64,000 nt of DNA from an uncultured Collinsella sp. GTDB lineage: Bacteria; Actinomycetota; Coriobacteriia; Coriobacteriales; Coriobacteriaceae. The position numbers and the translations under genes were made by a program. Location: the NCBI GenBank assembly GCA_900541725.1, contig UQLB01000011.1, positions 1 to 64,000 of the forward strand, given 5' to 3'. A model generated the notes under the pieces. That model was not told the DNA's origin. It was given only the letters and a program-made list of their open reading frames with translations, and did not search any database. This document shows, in pieces, positions 49,266 to 57,179 of the stretch; positions within the stretch are counted from its first letter, which is position 1; each line of letters starts with the position of its first letter.

Positions 49266-49457
49266 ATGGCTGATGAAGTGACTGATTTCGACCATAACGA
49301 TGCTGCAATGCAGGACCTCGATGCATTGAGCGAGCTCGATAGTCTGTTTGAAGAGGACGAGCGACTGAAGCAAGCTGAGAACAATGTTTTGACCCAAAAT
49401 CTCACGGGCTTTGCAAACTGCTTTCCCGATTGGGATTTGCATCCGCCGGTAGCGTAG
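49266..49457 (+). CDS. Small acidic protein
   Basis: The 63-residue, strongly acidic product (DEVTDFDHNDAAMQDLDALSELDSLFEEDERL) lies 43 bases after the coiled-coil gene with GGAGTG before its ATG. It is probably the last gene of the SPFH operon. No motif; could be an adaptor or regulator of the complex. Confidence 0.6.
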   Translation: MADEVTDFDHNDAAMQDLDALSELDSLFEEDERLKQAENNVLTQNLTGFANCFPDWDLHPPVA

Positions 49458-49658
49458 AAAAGCGCTTGAAGCACAAGCTGCGATCATTTGGAAACATCGA
49501 TGTTTCTGCGGGCTAGAAGCCATGGGGCTTTTGGCCCGCTGGCTTTCATATGCCGGTCGGCGGCATAGGGCATCAACCGTATTCTAGGTTCTTGGACGCC
49601 AGGCCGACTCGCTTCGGATTGGGCGCTACACCACCTTTCTCGACACTACCAATCTGAC

Positions 49659-49692
49659 AGGGCCTCGTCCGTTCTCGGGCGGGGCCCTTTTG
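49659..49692 (+). terminator. Terminator of the SPFH operon
   Basis: AGGGCCTCGTCCG pairs with CGGGCGGGGCCCT (two G-U) around TTCT, followed by TTTT. The 200 bases before it contain only smaller hairpins and no gene. Confidence 0.8.
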
Positions 49693-49741
49693 CGCGGCCT
49701 TTCATGTTTGCTATACTGCTAGCAAGTAGAGAGGAGCCGCT

Positions 49742-50086
49742 ATGGGTGCAGCAACGGTGCAGCTCAACACACGAATCGATCCTATGCTCAAAGCTGGTGG
49801 CGATGCGGTGCTAACTCGCAATGGGTTGGGACCGAGCGATGCCATTCGTGCACTTTGGGTCTATCTCGTCGAGCATCAAACGTTGCCGGGATTTATGGTG
49901 GCGGATAAGCGGGAGGCGCCCCGTGTGGAGAGCCTCGCCGAACAGGGGTGTGGCCTGGCTTTTTCCTCGTTGGGGATGAGTGCGTCGGATTTCGCATCGG
50001 CCGAATCTTCGGCGGACGACTGGGATGCCGTACGAGATGATATGTATGATGCGATGATTGCCGACATTGAGGCGAATTGCCGATGA
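49742..50086 (+). CDS. RelB/DinJ-type antitoxin
   Basis: The 114-residue protein has the ribbon-helix-helix start of the RelB/DinJ family (TVQLNTRIDPMLKAGGDAVLTRNGLGPSDAIRALWVYLVEHQTLPGF) and an acidic C-terminus for toxin binding. It overlaps the PIN gene by four bases. DinJ proteins usually pair with YafQ/RelE toxins, so pairing with a PIN protein is notable. Confidence 0.85.
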   Translation: MGAATVQLNTRIDPMLKAGGDAVLTRNGLGPSDAIRALWVYLVEHQTLPGFMVADKREAPRVESLAEQGCGLAFSSLGMSASDFASAESSADDWDAVRDDMYDAMIADIEANCR

Positions 50087-50550
50087 TTGAGGCAAAGCAT
50101 CTCTTGGTAGATACGAACGTTTGGCTCGATTATTACCTGCAAGAGGGGGCGTTCGACGAAGCGAAGAGATTGGTTGAACTGGCCGAGGCAGGAAAGATCG
50201 ACCTTCTGTATGCGCCAACGACGGCAAAGGACGTGTTCTATATTTTGCCTCGGCGACTAGCCCGGCGGAATGTGAATGGGTTTAACGTGTCGTTTGCCTC
50301 GGCGTCATGGGCCTGCATTGAGCACATGATGCAGGTGGCAACTGCCTCTCCGCTATCGTTGGCAGAGTGCGAGATGGCGCGCATGCTTGGCAAACACATG
50401 CCGGATCTTGAAGACAACCTCATCATCGCTTCGGGCGAGACGGCAGATGTTGACTACGTGGTCACGAGTGACCGCCGTATGCTGGAGGCGATGCCCGAAG
50501 TTTGCCTGACGCCTGCCCGCGCACTCGATATGATTGAGATCCTCGACTAA
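50083..50550 (+). CDS. PIN-domain toxin (VapC-like)
   Basis: The 155-residue protein has the PIN pattern: LLVDTNVWLDYY with the first catalytic Asp, an acidic residue in DVFYIL, and DLEDNLIIASGETADVDYVVTSD with the remaining acidic residues. PIN toxins are Mg-dependent RNases cutting tRNA or rRNA. The ATG at 50083 overlaps the antitoxin stop. Confidence 0.88.
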   Translation: MIEAKHLLVDTNVWLDYYLQEGAFDEAKRLVELAEAGKIDLLYAPTTAKDVFYILPRRLARRNVNGFNVSFASASWACIEHMMQVATASPLSLAECEMARMLGKHMPDLEDNLIIASGETADVDYVVTSDRRMLEAMPEVCLTPARALDMIEILD

Positions 50551-50615
50551 CCTTGCCTGTCTCGTTTCGCTATCATATGGGACATTGTGAACCTCATGCA
50601 ACTTTGGAGGACGGT

Positions 50616-51083
50616 ATGGCGGATAACGCCGAGATGCTATTCTCGCCTGAGCTGGTGTTTTTTGATTGGGAGTGCGCGACGCCGGATGGGGTGTTTGCGC
50701 GGCTCGAGGGCGAGCTTGCACCGCGTGGCTACATTGCGTCTGGTTGGCTTGACGCCGTCCGCACGCGCGAGAACGCCTATCCCACGGGTCTCGCCATGCC
50801 GGCGGCAAACATCGCCATCCCGCACACCGATCCGGGGTTTGTGGCTAAGCCCTATATCGCGGTGATAAAGCCCGCCGCGCCCGTCACGTTCAATGCTATG
50901 GCGGGCATGGGCGCCCCCGTGCCCGCGCAGGTCATTATCAATCTGGGCATTGCCGAGCCGGGCGGCCAGGTCGAGGCCCTGCAATCGCTCATGAATATCT
51001 TTATGGATGCCGACGCCGCAGCCGATGTGCTCGGCCAGACCACATGCCAAGGCATGGTCGACGCCATCCGCCGTCACTTTTAA
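50616..51083 (+). CDS. PTS IIA, fructose/galactitol type (orphan)
   Basis: The 155-residue protein is a type 2 EIIA of the galactitol (GatA) kind, with ARLEGELAPRGYI, REN-AYPTGLAMPAANIAIPHTDP (phospho-His in IPHTD) and an LGIAEPGGQVEALQSLM segment. No IIB or IIC gene is adjacent. GGAGG precedes the start at 50616. It may serve a distant permease or act as a regulator. It is not of the mannose type missing from the 22962 operon. Confidence 0.88.
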   Translation: MADNAEMLFSPELVFFDWECATPDGVFARLEGELAPRGYIASGWLDAVRTRENAYPTGLAMPAANIAIPHTDPGFVAKPYIAVIKPAAPVTFNAMAGMGAPVPAQVIINLGIAEPGGQVEALQSLMNIFMDADAAADVLGQTTCQGMVDAIRRHF

Positions 51084-51104
51084 GGTGGAGCTAAGCCGGC
51101 ATTT

Positions 51105-51144
51105 GGGGACATTCCTTTTCTGCCGGCGCTTGGGGAATGTCCCT
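51105..51144. repeat. GGGGACATTCC inverted repeat
   Basis: GGGACATTCC (51106-51115) pairs with GGAATGTCCC (51134-51143). A GCCGGC-TTGGGGA direct repeat overlaps it. Shares the GGGGACA core with families A to C. Confidence 0.7.
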
Positions 51145-51173
51145 AACTGCCAACAGCCAGAACAGCCTCCCTT

Positions 51174-51207
51174 TGCACCAAAATGGTGCAGATTAACCTG
51201 TCCCCCA
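51174..51207. repeat. GGACAGGTTAA-type repeat
   Basis: TGCACCAAAATGGTGCA is a small palindrome followed by GATTAACCTGTCCCCC, the complement of GGGGGACAGGTTAATC. Another REP-like unit with the same core, upstream of the parvulin gene. Confidence 0.6.
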
Positions 51208-51281
51208 TACACCAGGTGTGTCGCGGGGGCCGCGTTGTGACACAATGGCGTTTGTTCGATTCGTGATGCGAAAGGCCAACT

Positions 51282-52505
51282 ATGGCAAACAAGAAAAAGA
51301 ACTCCGAGGCCGCGCCGACGCCCGAGCAGCAGGCTCGCGCTGCCTCCAGCTCTCGTAAGAAGCAGCGCAAGACGTACGTGTCTAAGACCGTCAAGATCGT
51401 CCTGGTGGTTATCGGCGTGCTGGCAATGCTGCTTTCCGTCTCGGCCATGGCGTGCTCCGGCCTGATGTCGCAGACCGAAAGCACCAACTCGGGCTATAAG
51501 CTCACCGGTGGTGTCGCCGCTACCATCAACGGCACCAACCTCACCGAGGACACCGTGACCAAGCAGATCATGAGCATGCGCACGTCCTATGGCTACACCA
51601 AGGACAAGGACTGGGCGCAGTATCTGGTCGACAACGACCTCACGCCCAAAAAGTACCGCAAGCAGCTCATCGATTCCTATACGCAGCAGATTCTGCTTCA
51701 GCAGGCGCAGAAGGAAAACGGCGTGACGGTGTCGGACGAGGAGGTCGAGAAGGCATGGAAGGACGCGTGCAAGAGCGCGGGCGGTGCCAAGACCTTTAAG
51801 AAGACCCTTAAGACCTACGGCTATACCGAGGACACCTACAAGGACTCGCTCAAGGAGAGCCTGGCACAGCAAAAGCTTAAGGATGCCGTGGCGCCCACCA
51901 GCAAGCCCAAGGACAGCGAGATCGTTAATTACATCAACGAGAACCTGTCTAACTACAACGATGCCCGCCGCTCGTCGAACATCCTGATCAAGGTCGATTC
52001 CGACGCATCTGACGAGGACAAGGCCGCCGCCAAGGCCAAGGCACAGGAGTGCCTGGACAAGATCAACTCCGGCGAGCTGAGCTTTGAGGACGCCGTGGAG
52101 CAGTATTCCGACGACACTGGCTCCAAGGAGAAGAAGGGCGATGTGGGTTGGGATAAGCTCACTACCTTCGTCGACAGCTATCAGACGGCGCTCGAGGGCC
52201 TCAGCAAGGGCGATGTGAGCGACGTGGTTGAGTCGACGTACGGTTACCATGTCATCAAGTGCACCGACTACTTCCATGTCGATAGCCAGGTCGATGACAT
52301 CAAGCAGGTACCCAAGGACATCAAGAAGTATGTTTCCAACGTGGTGAAGACGCAGGCGGCCAGTACTGCATACAGCGAGTGGCTGGAACAGTACAAGAAG
52401 GACGCCGACATCACCGTCAACCCCATGCCCAAGGACGTGCCCTATAACGTGAGTCTGAAGGGCGTCACCAAGAGTTCGACCGACGATTCGTCGACGACTG
52501 AGTAA
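51282..52505 (+). CDS. Membrane-anchored parvulin-type peptidyl-prolyl isomerase (PrsA/SurA-like)
   Basis: The 407-residue protein has a basic N-terminus, one transmembrane helix or uncleaved signal (about 37-58), a SurA-like helical chaperone part (GVAATINGTNLTEDTVTKQIMSM...) and a parvulin domain (about 225-325: ARRSSNILIKVD, FEDAVEQYSDDTGSKEKKGDVGWDKL, VVESTYGYHVIKCTDY). It would fold secreted proteins outside the membrane. The segment SAMAC is a poor lipobox, so lipidation is doubtful. A Lys/Ser/Thr-rich tail closes it. Confidence 0.9.
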   Translation: MANKKKNSEAAPTPEQQARAASSSRKKQRKTYVSKTVKIVLVVIGVLAMLLSVSAMACSGLMSQTESTNSGYKLTGGVAATINGTNLTEDTVTKQIMSMRTSYGYTKDKDWAQYLVDNDLTPKKYRKQLIDSYTQQILLQQAQKENGVTVSDEEVEKAWKDACKSAGGAKTFKKTLKTYGYTEDTYKDSLKESLAQQKLKDAVAPTSKPKDSEIVNYINENLSNYNDARRSSNILIKVDSDASDEDKAAAKAKAQECLDKINSGELSFEDAVEQYSDDTGSKEKKGDVGWDKLTTFVDSYQTALEGLSKGDVSDVVESTYGYHVIKCTDYFHVDSQVDDIKQVPKDIKKYVSNVVKTQAASTAYSEWLEQYKKDADITVNPMPKDVPYNVSLKGVTKSSTDDSSTTE

Positions 52506-52559
52506 TCATGGGGCGGTGCTCATGCGAGCGCCGCCCACGCTATTGAGGAGGATTTGCAG

Positions 52560-53003
52560 ATGACCAACGAAGAGCTGCAGCAGGAAATGATCGCCGCCAT
52601 GAAGGCCAAGGATAAGGTTCGCCTGTCCATCATCCGCCAGGTCAAGGCCGAGGTGAAGAATATCGAGGTTAACGAGCGCCGCGACGTGACCGAGGAAGAC
52701 GTCAACAGCATGATCAAGCGTCTGATTAAGCAGACGAGCGAGACGCTGGAGATGTCCATTAAGGCCGGTACCGACCAAGACCGTACCGACAACCTGACCG
52801 AGCAGGTCAAGATTCTGGAGAGCCTGCTGCCCGCACAGGTTTCGGGCGAGGAGCTCGAGGCTCTGATCGAGCAGGTCATCGCCGAGCTGGGCGCCACGTC
52901 CAAGAAGCAGATGGGCCAGGTCATGGGAGCACTCGGCAAGGCCACCGGCGGTAACTTTGATAAGCCTGCCGCGGCAAAGATCGTCGGCGCAAAGCTCGCG
53001 TAG
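52560..53003 (+). CDS. GatB/YqeY domain protein
   Basis: The 147-residue protein has the YqeY fold: MIAAMKAKDKVRLSIIRQVKAEVKN, an EEDVNSMIKRLIKQ helix, EILE-type SLLPAQVSGEELEALIEQVI, and GKATGGNFDKPAAAKIVGAKL. YqeY resembles the tail domain of GatB and is linked to tRNA-dependent amidation, but its task is not established. GAGGAGGA precedes the ATG. Confidence 0.93.
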   Translation: MTNEELQQEMIAAMKAKDKVRLSIIRQVKAEVKNIEVNERRDVTEEDVNSMIKRLIKQTSETLEMSIKAGTDQDRTDNLTEQVKILESLLPAQVSGEELEALIEQVIAELGATSKKQMGQVMGALGKATGGNFDKPAAAKIVGAKLA

Positions 53004-53129
53004 GGGCCGAGCGGCATATAGTTGATGTTGAGGGGGCGTGGCCATTGCGGTCGCGCCCCTTCATTTCACGTCACCTTGCTCGCGTGTACGGGTTTTCGCT
53101 GACTTGTGCTCAACAAGGGGGGTTGGGTG

Positions 53130-53196
53130 CTCATTGGGGACAGACTTAAATGAGTACCCAATGAGCGGGCACTCATTTAAGTCTGTCCCCAATGAG
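53130..53196. repeat. Perfect 26-bp inverted repeat (family C)
   Basis: The arm at 53130-53155 (CTCATTGGGGACAGACTTAA...) pairs without mismatch with 53171-53196 around 15 bases; the loop itself repeats part of the arm (CCCAATGAG). It lies alone in a 300-base gap. Confidence 0.9.
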
Positions 53197-53302
53197 TGGG
53201 TTAAAGGTTGCGGGTTCTTTACGGGAATGTAGTGTGGGCTGCGGAAACGTGGTTCTTTCCGTACAATAGTGCAACTCGTGTAAACGCAGGGAAGGGACAT
53301 TC

Positions 53303-54034
53303 ATGGCAGACATGATCGAGATCAAGCATCTCAACAAGTACTTTGGCGACCTGCATGTGCTCAAAGATATCAATCTCACCGTTAAGCGCGGCGAGAAGCT
53401 CGTAATGATCGGGCCTTCCGGCTCGGGTAAGTCGACGCTCATCCGTTGCGTCGATTATCTGGAGGAGCCCACGTCGGGCGAGGTCGTCATCGACGGTACG
53501 CCGCTCACCAAGAAGAATCACCTGGAGATGGCTCGTAAGTATAGTTCCATGGTGTTTCAGCAGTTCAACCTGTATCCCAACATGACGGTGCTCGGCAACC
53601 TGACGCTCGCGCCCATCAAGCTGCAAAAGAAGAGCAAGGAGGAGGCGACCGAGATCGCCATCGCCGCACTCAAGCGCGTCGGCATGGCTCATAAGGCCGG
53701 CGAGTATCCGCAGAATCTCTCGGGTGGTCAGCAACAGCGCATCGCCATCGCCCGTGCTCTGTGCACCAAGCAGCCCATCATCCTGTTTGACGAGCCGACC
53801 TCGGCGCTCGACCCCGAGATGGTCCAGGAGGTTCTGGACGTTATGATTGAGCTCGCGCAGGAGGACATCACCATGATCTGCGTGACGCACGAGATGGGCT
53901 TTGCGCGCCAGGTGGCCGACCGCGTCATCTTTATGGAGGACGGCCGCATTCTGGAGGAGGGCACGCCCGAGCACTTCTTCGATAACCCCGAGAACCCGCG
54001 CTGCCGCGAGTTTCTGTCCAAGATTTTGCACTAG
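53303..54034 (+). CDS. Polar amino acid ABC transporter ATPase
   Basis: The 243-residue GlnQ-type ATPase has Walker A GPSGSGKST (about residues 36-44), Q-loop FQQFNLYPNMTV, signature LSGGQQQR and Walker B IILFDEPTSALDPE. It powers the two permeases encoded downstream. It begins the operon ATPase, binding protein, permease, permease. Confidence 0.96.
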   Translation: MADMIEIKHLNKYFGDLHVLKDINLTVKRGEKLVMIGPSGSGKSTLIRCVDYLEEPTSGEVVIDGTPLTKKNHLEMARKYSSMVFQQFNLYPNMTVLGNLTLAPIKLQKKSKEEATEIAIAALKRVGMAHKAGEYPQNLSGGQQQRIAIARALCTKQPIILFDEPTSALDPEMVQEVLDVMIELAQEDITMICVTHEMGFARQVADRVIFMEDGRILEEGTPEHFFDNPENPRCREFLSKILH

Positions 54035-54042
54035 GCGCGGTG

Positions 54043-54918
54043 ATGGACATGACGGATATGACGAGGGCGGCCGTGTCGCGCCGTCACTTTTTGAAGCTGG
54101 CGGGCGCCGGTATGCTTGCGCTGACGGGGACCGCGCTTACCGGTTGCGGCACCTCCACCAGCGGCGAGGGCTCCGACAAGGGGTCCAAGCTTGCGGCCAT
54201 CAAGTCGCGTGGCCATCTGAATGCCGGCGTTAAGAAGGACGTTCCCGGCTATGGCTATTACGACACCGCTAAGGGCCGCTTTGAGGGCATGGAAGTCGAT
54301 TTGTGCTACCAGATCGCCGCTGCCGTCTTTGGCGTGAGCTACAAGGAAGCCCGCGCCCAGGAGCTCGTCGAGTTTACCGACGTGACGCCCAAGACGCGCG
54401 GCCCACTGATCGATAACGGCCAACTCGACGTGGTCGCGGCGACCTACACCATCACCGACGAGCGCAAGAAGAGCTGGGATTTCTCGACGCCGTACCGCAC
54501 CGACTACGTGGGACTCATGGTCAAGAAGCGTTCGGGCTTTACCTCGATTGAGGACCTGGACGGCAAGGTTATTGGCGTGAGCCAGGGTGCCACCACGCAG
54601 GGCCTGATCGAGCAGATGATCAAGGACAACGGCTTTAGCTGCAAGCCCGAGTTTAGGGCCTTTAGCGGCTATCCCATCATCAAGAGTTCGCTCGACGCCG
54701 GCAATATCGACGTCTTTGCCATGGACCGCTCCACGCTGGCCGGTTACATGAACGAGACCGTTGAGCTGCTGCAGCCCGAGGTCAAGTTTGGCGAGCAGGG
54801 CTACGGCGTGGCGACCAAGAAGGGTTGCGACCTTTCGGCCGTGGTCGATCAGGTGGTTTGCGATCGCCTGGCCGATGGCTGGCTCGACCAAGAGGTCAAG
54901 ACCTGGGGTCTTGTATAG
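54043..54918 (+). CDS. Amino acid ABC transporter substrate-binding lipoprotein
   Basis: The 291-residue protein has a twin-arginine motif SRRHFLK and a lipobox LTGC within the first 40 residues, so it is probably a Tat-exported lipoprotein. The mature part is a type 2 periplasmic-binding fold (GHLNAGVKKDVPGYGYYDTAKGRFEGMEVDLCYQIA; DVVAATYTITDERKKSWDFSTPY), the pattern of glutamate/glutamine binders. It lies eight bases after the ATPase gene. Confidence 0.93.
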   Translation: MDMTDMTRAAVSRRHFLKLAGAGMLALTGTALTGCGTSTSGEGSDKGSKLAAIKSRGHLNAGVKKDVPGYGYYDTAKGRFEGMEVDLCYQIAAAVFGVSYKEARAQELVEFTDVTPKTRGPLIDNGQLDVVAATYTITDERKKSWDFSTPYRTDYVGLMVKKRSGFTSIEDLDGKVIGVSQGATTQGLIEQMIKDNGFSCKPEFRAFSGYPIIKSSLDAGNIDVFAMDRSTLAGYMNETVELLQPEVKFGEQGYGVATKKGCDLSAVVDQVVCDRLADGWLDQEVKTWGLV

Positions 54919-54943
54919 GCGCATCGTCCAAGGAAGGAATCAA

Positions 54944-55690
54944 ATGCTCGAAGGATTATTTGACGCCGACCGTTGGTCGACGACATTTCAAAACATGGGG
55001 CCCTTCTGGGAGGGCTTTGGCGTGACGCTGCAAGTGGTCGTTGCCGGTCTGCTGCTGTCGCTGGTGCTGGGCACGCTGCTGGGCGTGTTCTCTACCACTC
55101 GCTCGCGTGTACTGCGCGCCATAAGCCGCGTGTATGTGGAGTTTTACCAGAACACTCCGTTGCCCGTGCAGGTGCTCTTTATGTACATGGCCGGTCCGCA
55201 GTTTTTGCAGGCCATAACCGGTGCCGACCAGCCGGTGCGCATCGCGCCGTTCGTGCTGGGCTTCTTGGGTGTGGGCCTGTATCACGCGGCCTACATCTCG
55301 GAGGTCATCCGCACTGGTATCGAGGCGGTTCCGCGCGGTCAGATGGAGGCGGCCCAGAGCCAGGGCTTCACCCGTGCGCAGGCGTACTGGTACATCGTGC
55401 TGCCCCAGACGTTCAAGATCATTCTGCCGCCGCTGTGTAACCAGGCGCTCAACCTGGTCAAGAACACGTCGGTGCTGGCGCTTGTGGCCGGCGGCGACCT
55501 TATGTACCGTTCCGACAACTTTGTGAGTCTGTACGGTTACCTGCAGGGATACATCGTCTGCTGCCTTATGTACTTCATCATCTGCTTTCCGCTCGCCATG
55601 CTGGTACAGTGGCTCGAGCGCCGCTCCAAGGAGCGTCCGCGCGGCGTGAGCCTGGCCGAGCTGGGGCTCGACAACGTAGAGGAGGCCTAG
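54944..55690 (+). CDS. Amino acid ABC transporter permease 1
   Basis: The 248-residue HisM/GlnP-type permease has about five transmembrane helices and the EAA motif (EVIRTGIEAVPRGQMEAAQSQGF) that contacts the ATPase. Start set by AAGGAA before 54944. It ends three bases before the second permease. Confidence 0.95.
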   Translation: MLEGLFDADRWSTTFQNMGPFWEGFGVTLQVVVAGLLLSLVLGTLLGVFSTTRSRVLRAISRVYVEFYQNTPLPVQVLFMYMAGPQFLQAITGADQPVRIAPFVLGFLGVGLYHAAYISEVIRTGIEAVPRGQMEAAQSQGFTRAQAYWYIVLPQTFKIILPPLCNQALNLVKNTSVLALVAGGDLMYRSDNFVSLYGYLQGYIVCCLMYFIICFPLAMLVQWLERRSKERPRGVSLAELGLDNVEEA

Positions 55691-55693
55691 CGC

Positions 55694-56332
55694 ATGGAAA
55701 TCTTCAACGCGACCAACCTGCTCTACATTTGGGGCGGCTTTGTTAAGACAATCGAGATCTCGGCGCTGTCGATCTTTTTCTCGCTCATCTTTGGCACGGT
55801 GCTGGCGCTCGTTAAAAGCTATGCGCCCCGCCCGTTCCGTATTTTGGTGAGCGCCTATATCGAGCTGTTCCGTTGCACGCCGAACCTGCTGTGGATTCTG
55901 TTTATCTACTTTACGGTGCAGGGTTTGGACATTGTGATTTCGACCATCGCCTTTACGCTGTTTACCAGCGCTGTTATGGCCGAGATTGTGCGCGGCGGTC
56001 TCAACTCGATTCCGCGCGGCCAGTTTGAGGCAGCGCAGAGCCAGGGCTTCGGCTTCTTTGCCACCATGCGCTACATCATTCTGCCGCAGACGTTTAAGAC
56101 GATCATTCCGGCACTGTTTAGCCAGTGCACGACCGTCATCAAGGACAGCTCGTATCTTTCGGGTATTAACGTGGCCGAGCTCATGTACACGGCAAATGTC
56201 GTGATGGCCCACGCGATCGACCTGTCGCAGGTGCTTATGCTCTACGGCCTGGTGTTTGCGATGTACTTTGTGCTCAACTTTGGTATCTCGCTGCTGGTGA
56301 GGGCGTATCAGCGCCGTATCGTGGCAGCGTAG
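55694..56332 (+). CDS. Amino acid ABC transporter permease 2
   Basis: The 212-residue second permease has five or so helices and its own EAA loop (EIVRGGLNSIPRGQFEAAQSQGFGF). The two unlike permeases would form a heterodimer. Last gene of the operon; a long imperfect inverted repeat follows. Confidence 0.95.
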   Translation: MEIFNATNLLYIWGGFVKTIEISALSIFFSLIFGTVLALVKSYAPRPFRILVSAYIELFRCTPNLLWILFIYFTVQGLDIVISTIAFTLFTSAVMAEIVRGGLNSIPRGQFEAAQSQGFGFFATMRYIILPQTFKTIIPALFSQCTTVIKDSSYLSGINVAELMYTANVVMAHAIDLSQVLMLYGLVFAMYFVLNFGISLLVRAYQRRIVAA

Positions 56333-56334
56333 TC

Positions 56335-56438
56335 CTGCTTCCCCAAGCACGGCACCTTGCCCCTCAATCGTCGCTTGCGTACATTTAGTACGCGGCGCTC
56401 CTCTTTCGGGGCAATCTGCCGCACTTGGGAAACCAGGA
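56335..56438. repeat. Long imperfect inverted repeat after the amino acid transporter
   Basis: About 30 bases from 56335 (TCCTGCTTCCCCAAGCACGG...) pair imperfectly with those ending at 56438, with a second stem inside (GCGTAC / GTACGC). It occupies the usual terminator place but lacks a T-run. Confidence 0.65.
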
Positions 56439-56503
56439 CCGGCGTAAGTGACAAAATGGGAAACAGAGACTGCCTTTTTCTCATTTGTTAGAAAGGAATC
56501 GCG

Positions 56504-57127
56504 ATGAGCGATCTGGAGAATAAGAAGAATCCTGTGGTCATTACCATCGCGCGCGACTTTGGCGCCGAGGGCCACGAGATTGGTCGCATGCTTGCCGACG
56601 AGTTGGGGATTCCGCTGTATGACAACGAGCTGCTGGTGCGTGCGTCGCTGCGCGCGGGCGAGTCGCTCGATAAGATGGCCGCCTACGACGAGCGTCTGGC
56701 TGTGGAGAACATGGCGTTTCTGCCCGACCGTTACGATGCGCGTTCGTACTCGGACAAGTTGTTCCAAAAGATGAGCCAGGTGATTTTGGATCTGGGCGAG
56801 ACCGAGAGCTGCATTATCGAAGGCCGTCTGTCCGATTACCTGCTGCGTAACAACCCCAATCACATTGCCGTGTTGGTGACCGCACCCTTTGAGGACCGCG
56901 TCGAGATTGTGCGCAAGAAGCGTGGCCTTAACAAAAAGAAGGGCGCCAAGCTGGTCAAGCAGCAGCAGAAGGCGCGTGAGGCTTTTTACAAGCGCTATAG
57001 CGCCGGAAAGTGGAAGATGACGAGCGGTAAAGACATCGTCGTCAACCGCGCCAAGCTGGGACGCGAGGGCTGTAAAGACGTCATCGCCGCTGCCTACCGC
57101 TACAAGGTGGCTCAGCTCGAAGGCTAA
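56504..57127 (+). CDS. Cytidylate-kinase-like P-loop protein
   Basis: The 207-residue protein belongs to the AAA_26/cytidylate-kinase-like group: VVITIARDFGAEGHEIGRMLADELGIPLYDNELL, then CIIEGRLSDYLLRNNPNHIAVLVTAPFEDRVE and a Lys-rich middle. The P-loop is replaced by ARDFGAEGHEIG, as in this family. Substrate unknown. AGAAAGG precedes the ATG. Confidence 0.85.
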   Translation: MSDLENKKNPVVITIARDFGAEGHEIGRMLADELGIPLYDNELLVRASLRAGESLDKMAAYDERLAVENMAFLPDRYDARSYSDKLFQKMSQVILDLGETESCIIEGRLSDYLLRNNPNHIAVLVTAPFEDRVEIVRKKRGLNKKKGAKLVKQQQKAREAFYKRYSAGKWKMTSGKDIVVNRAKLGREGCKDVIAAAYRYKVAQLEG

Positions 57128-57133
57128 CCGACC

Positions 57134-57176
57134 AAAAACCACCACAAGGGGGACAGGCACCTTTGTGGTGGTTTTT
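57134..57176. repeat. Family A repeat, copy 2
   Basis: AAAAACCACCACAAGG and CCTTTGTGGTGGTTTTT flank GGGACAGGCA. It lies between convergent genes and, with A and T runs at both ends, could also terminate both. Confidence 0.88.
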
Positions 57177-57179
57177 GTT

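Noticed and set aside
54956..57160. 734-codon minus-strand frame across the amino acid transporter genes
   Set aside because: It crosses three clear plus-strand genes and a repeat; basic, His/Gln/Arg-rich shadow product.
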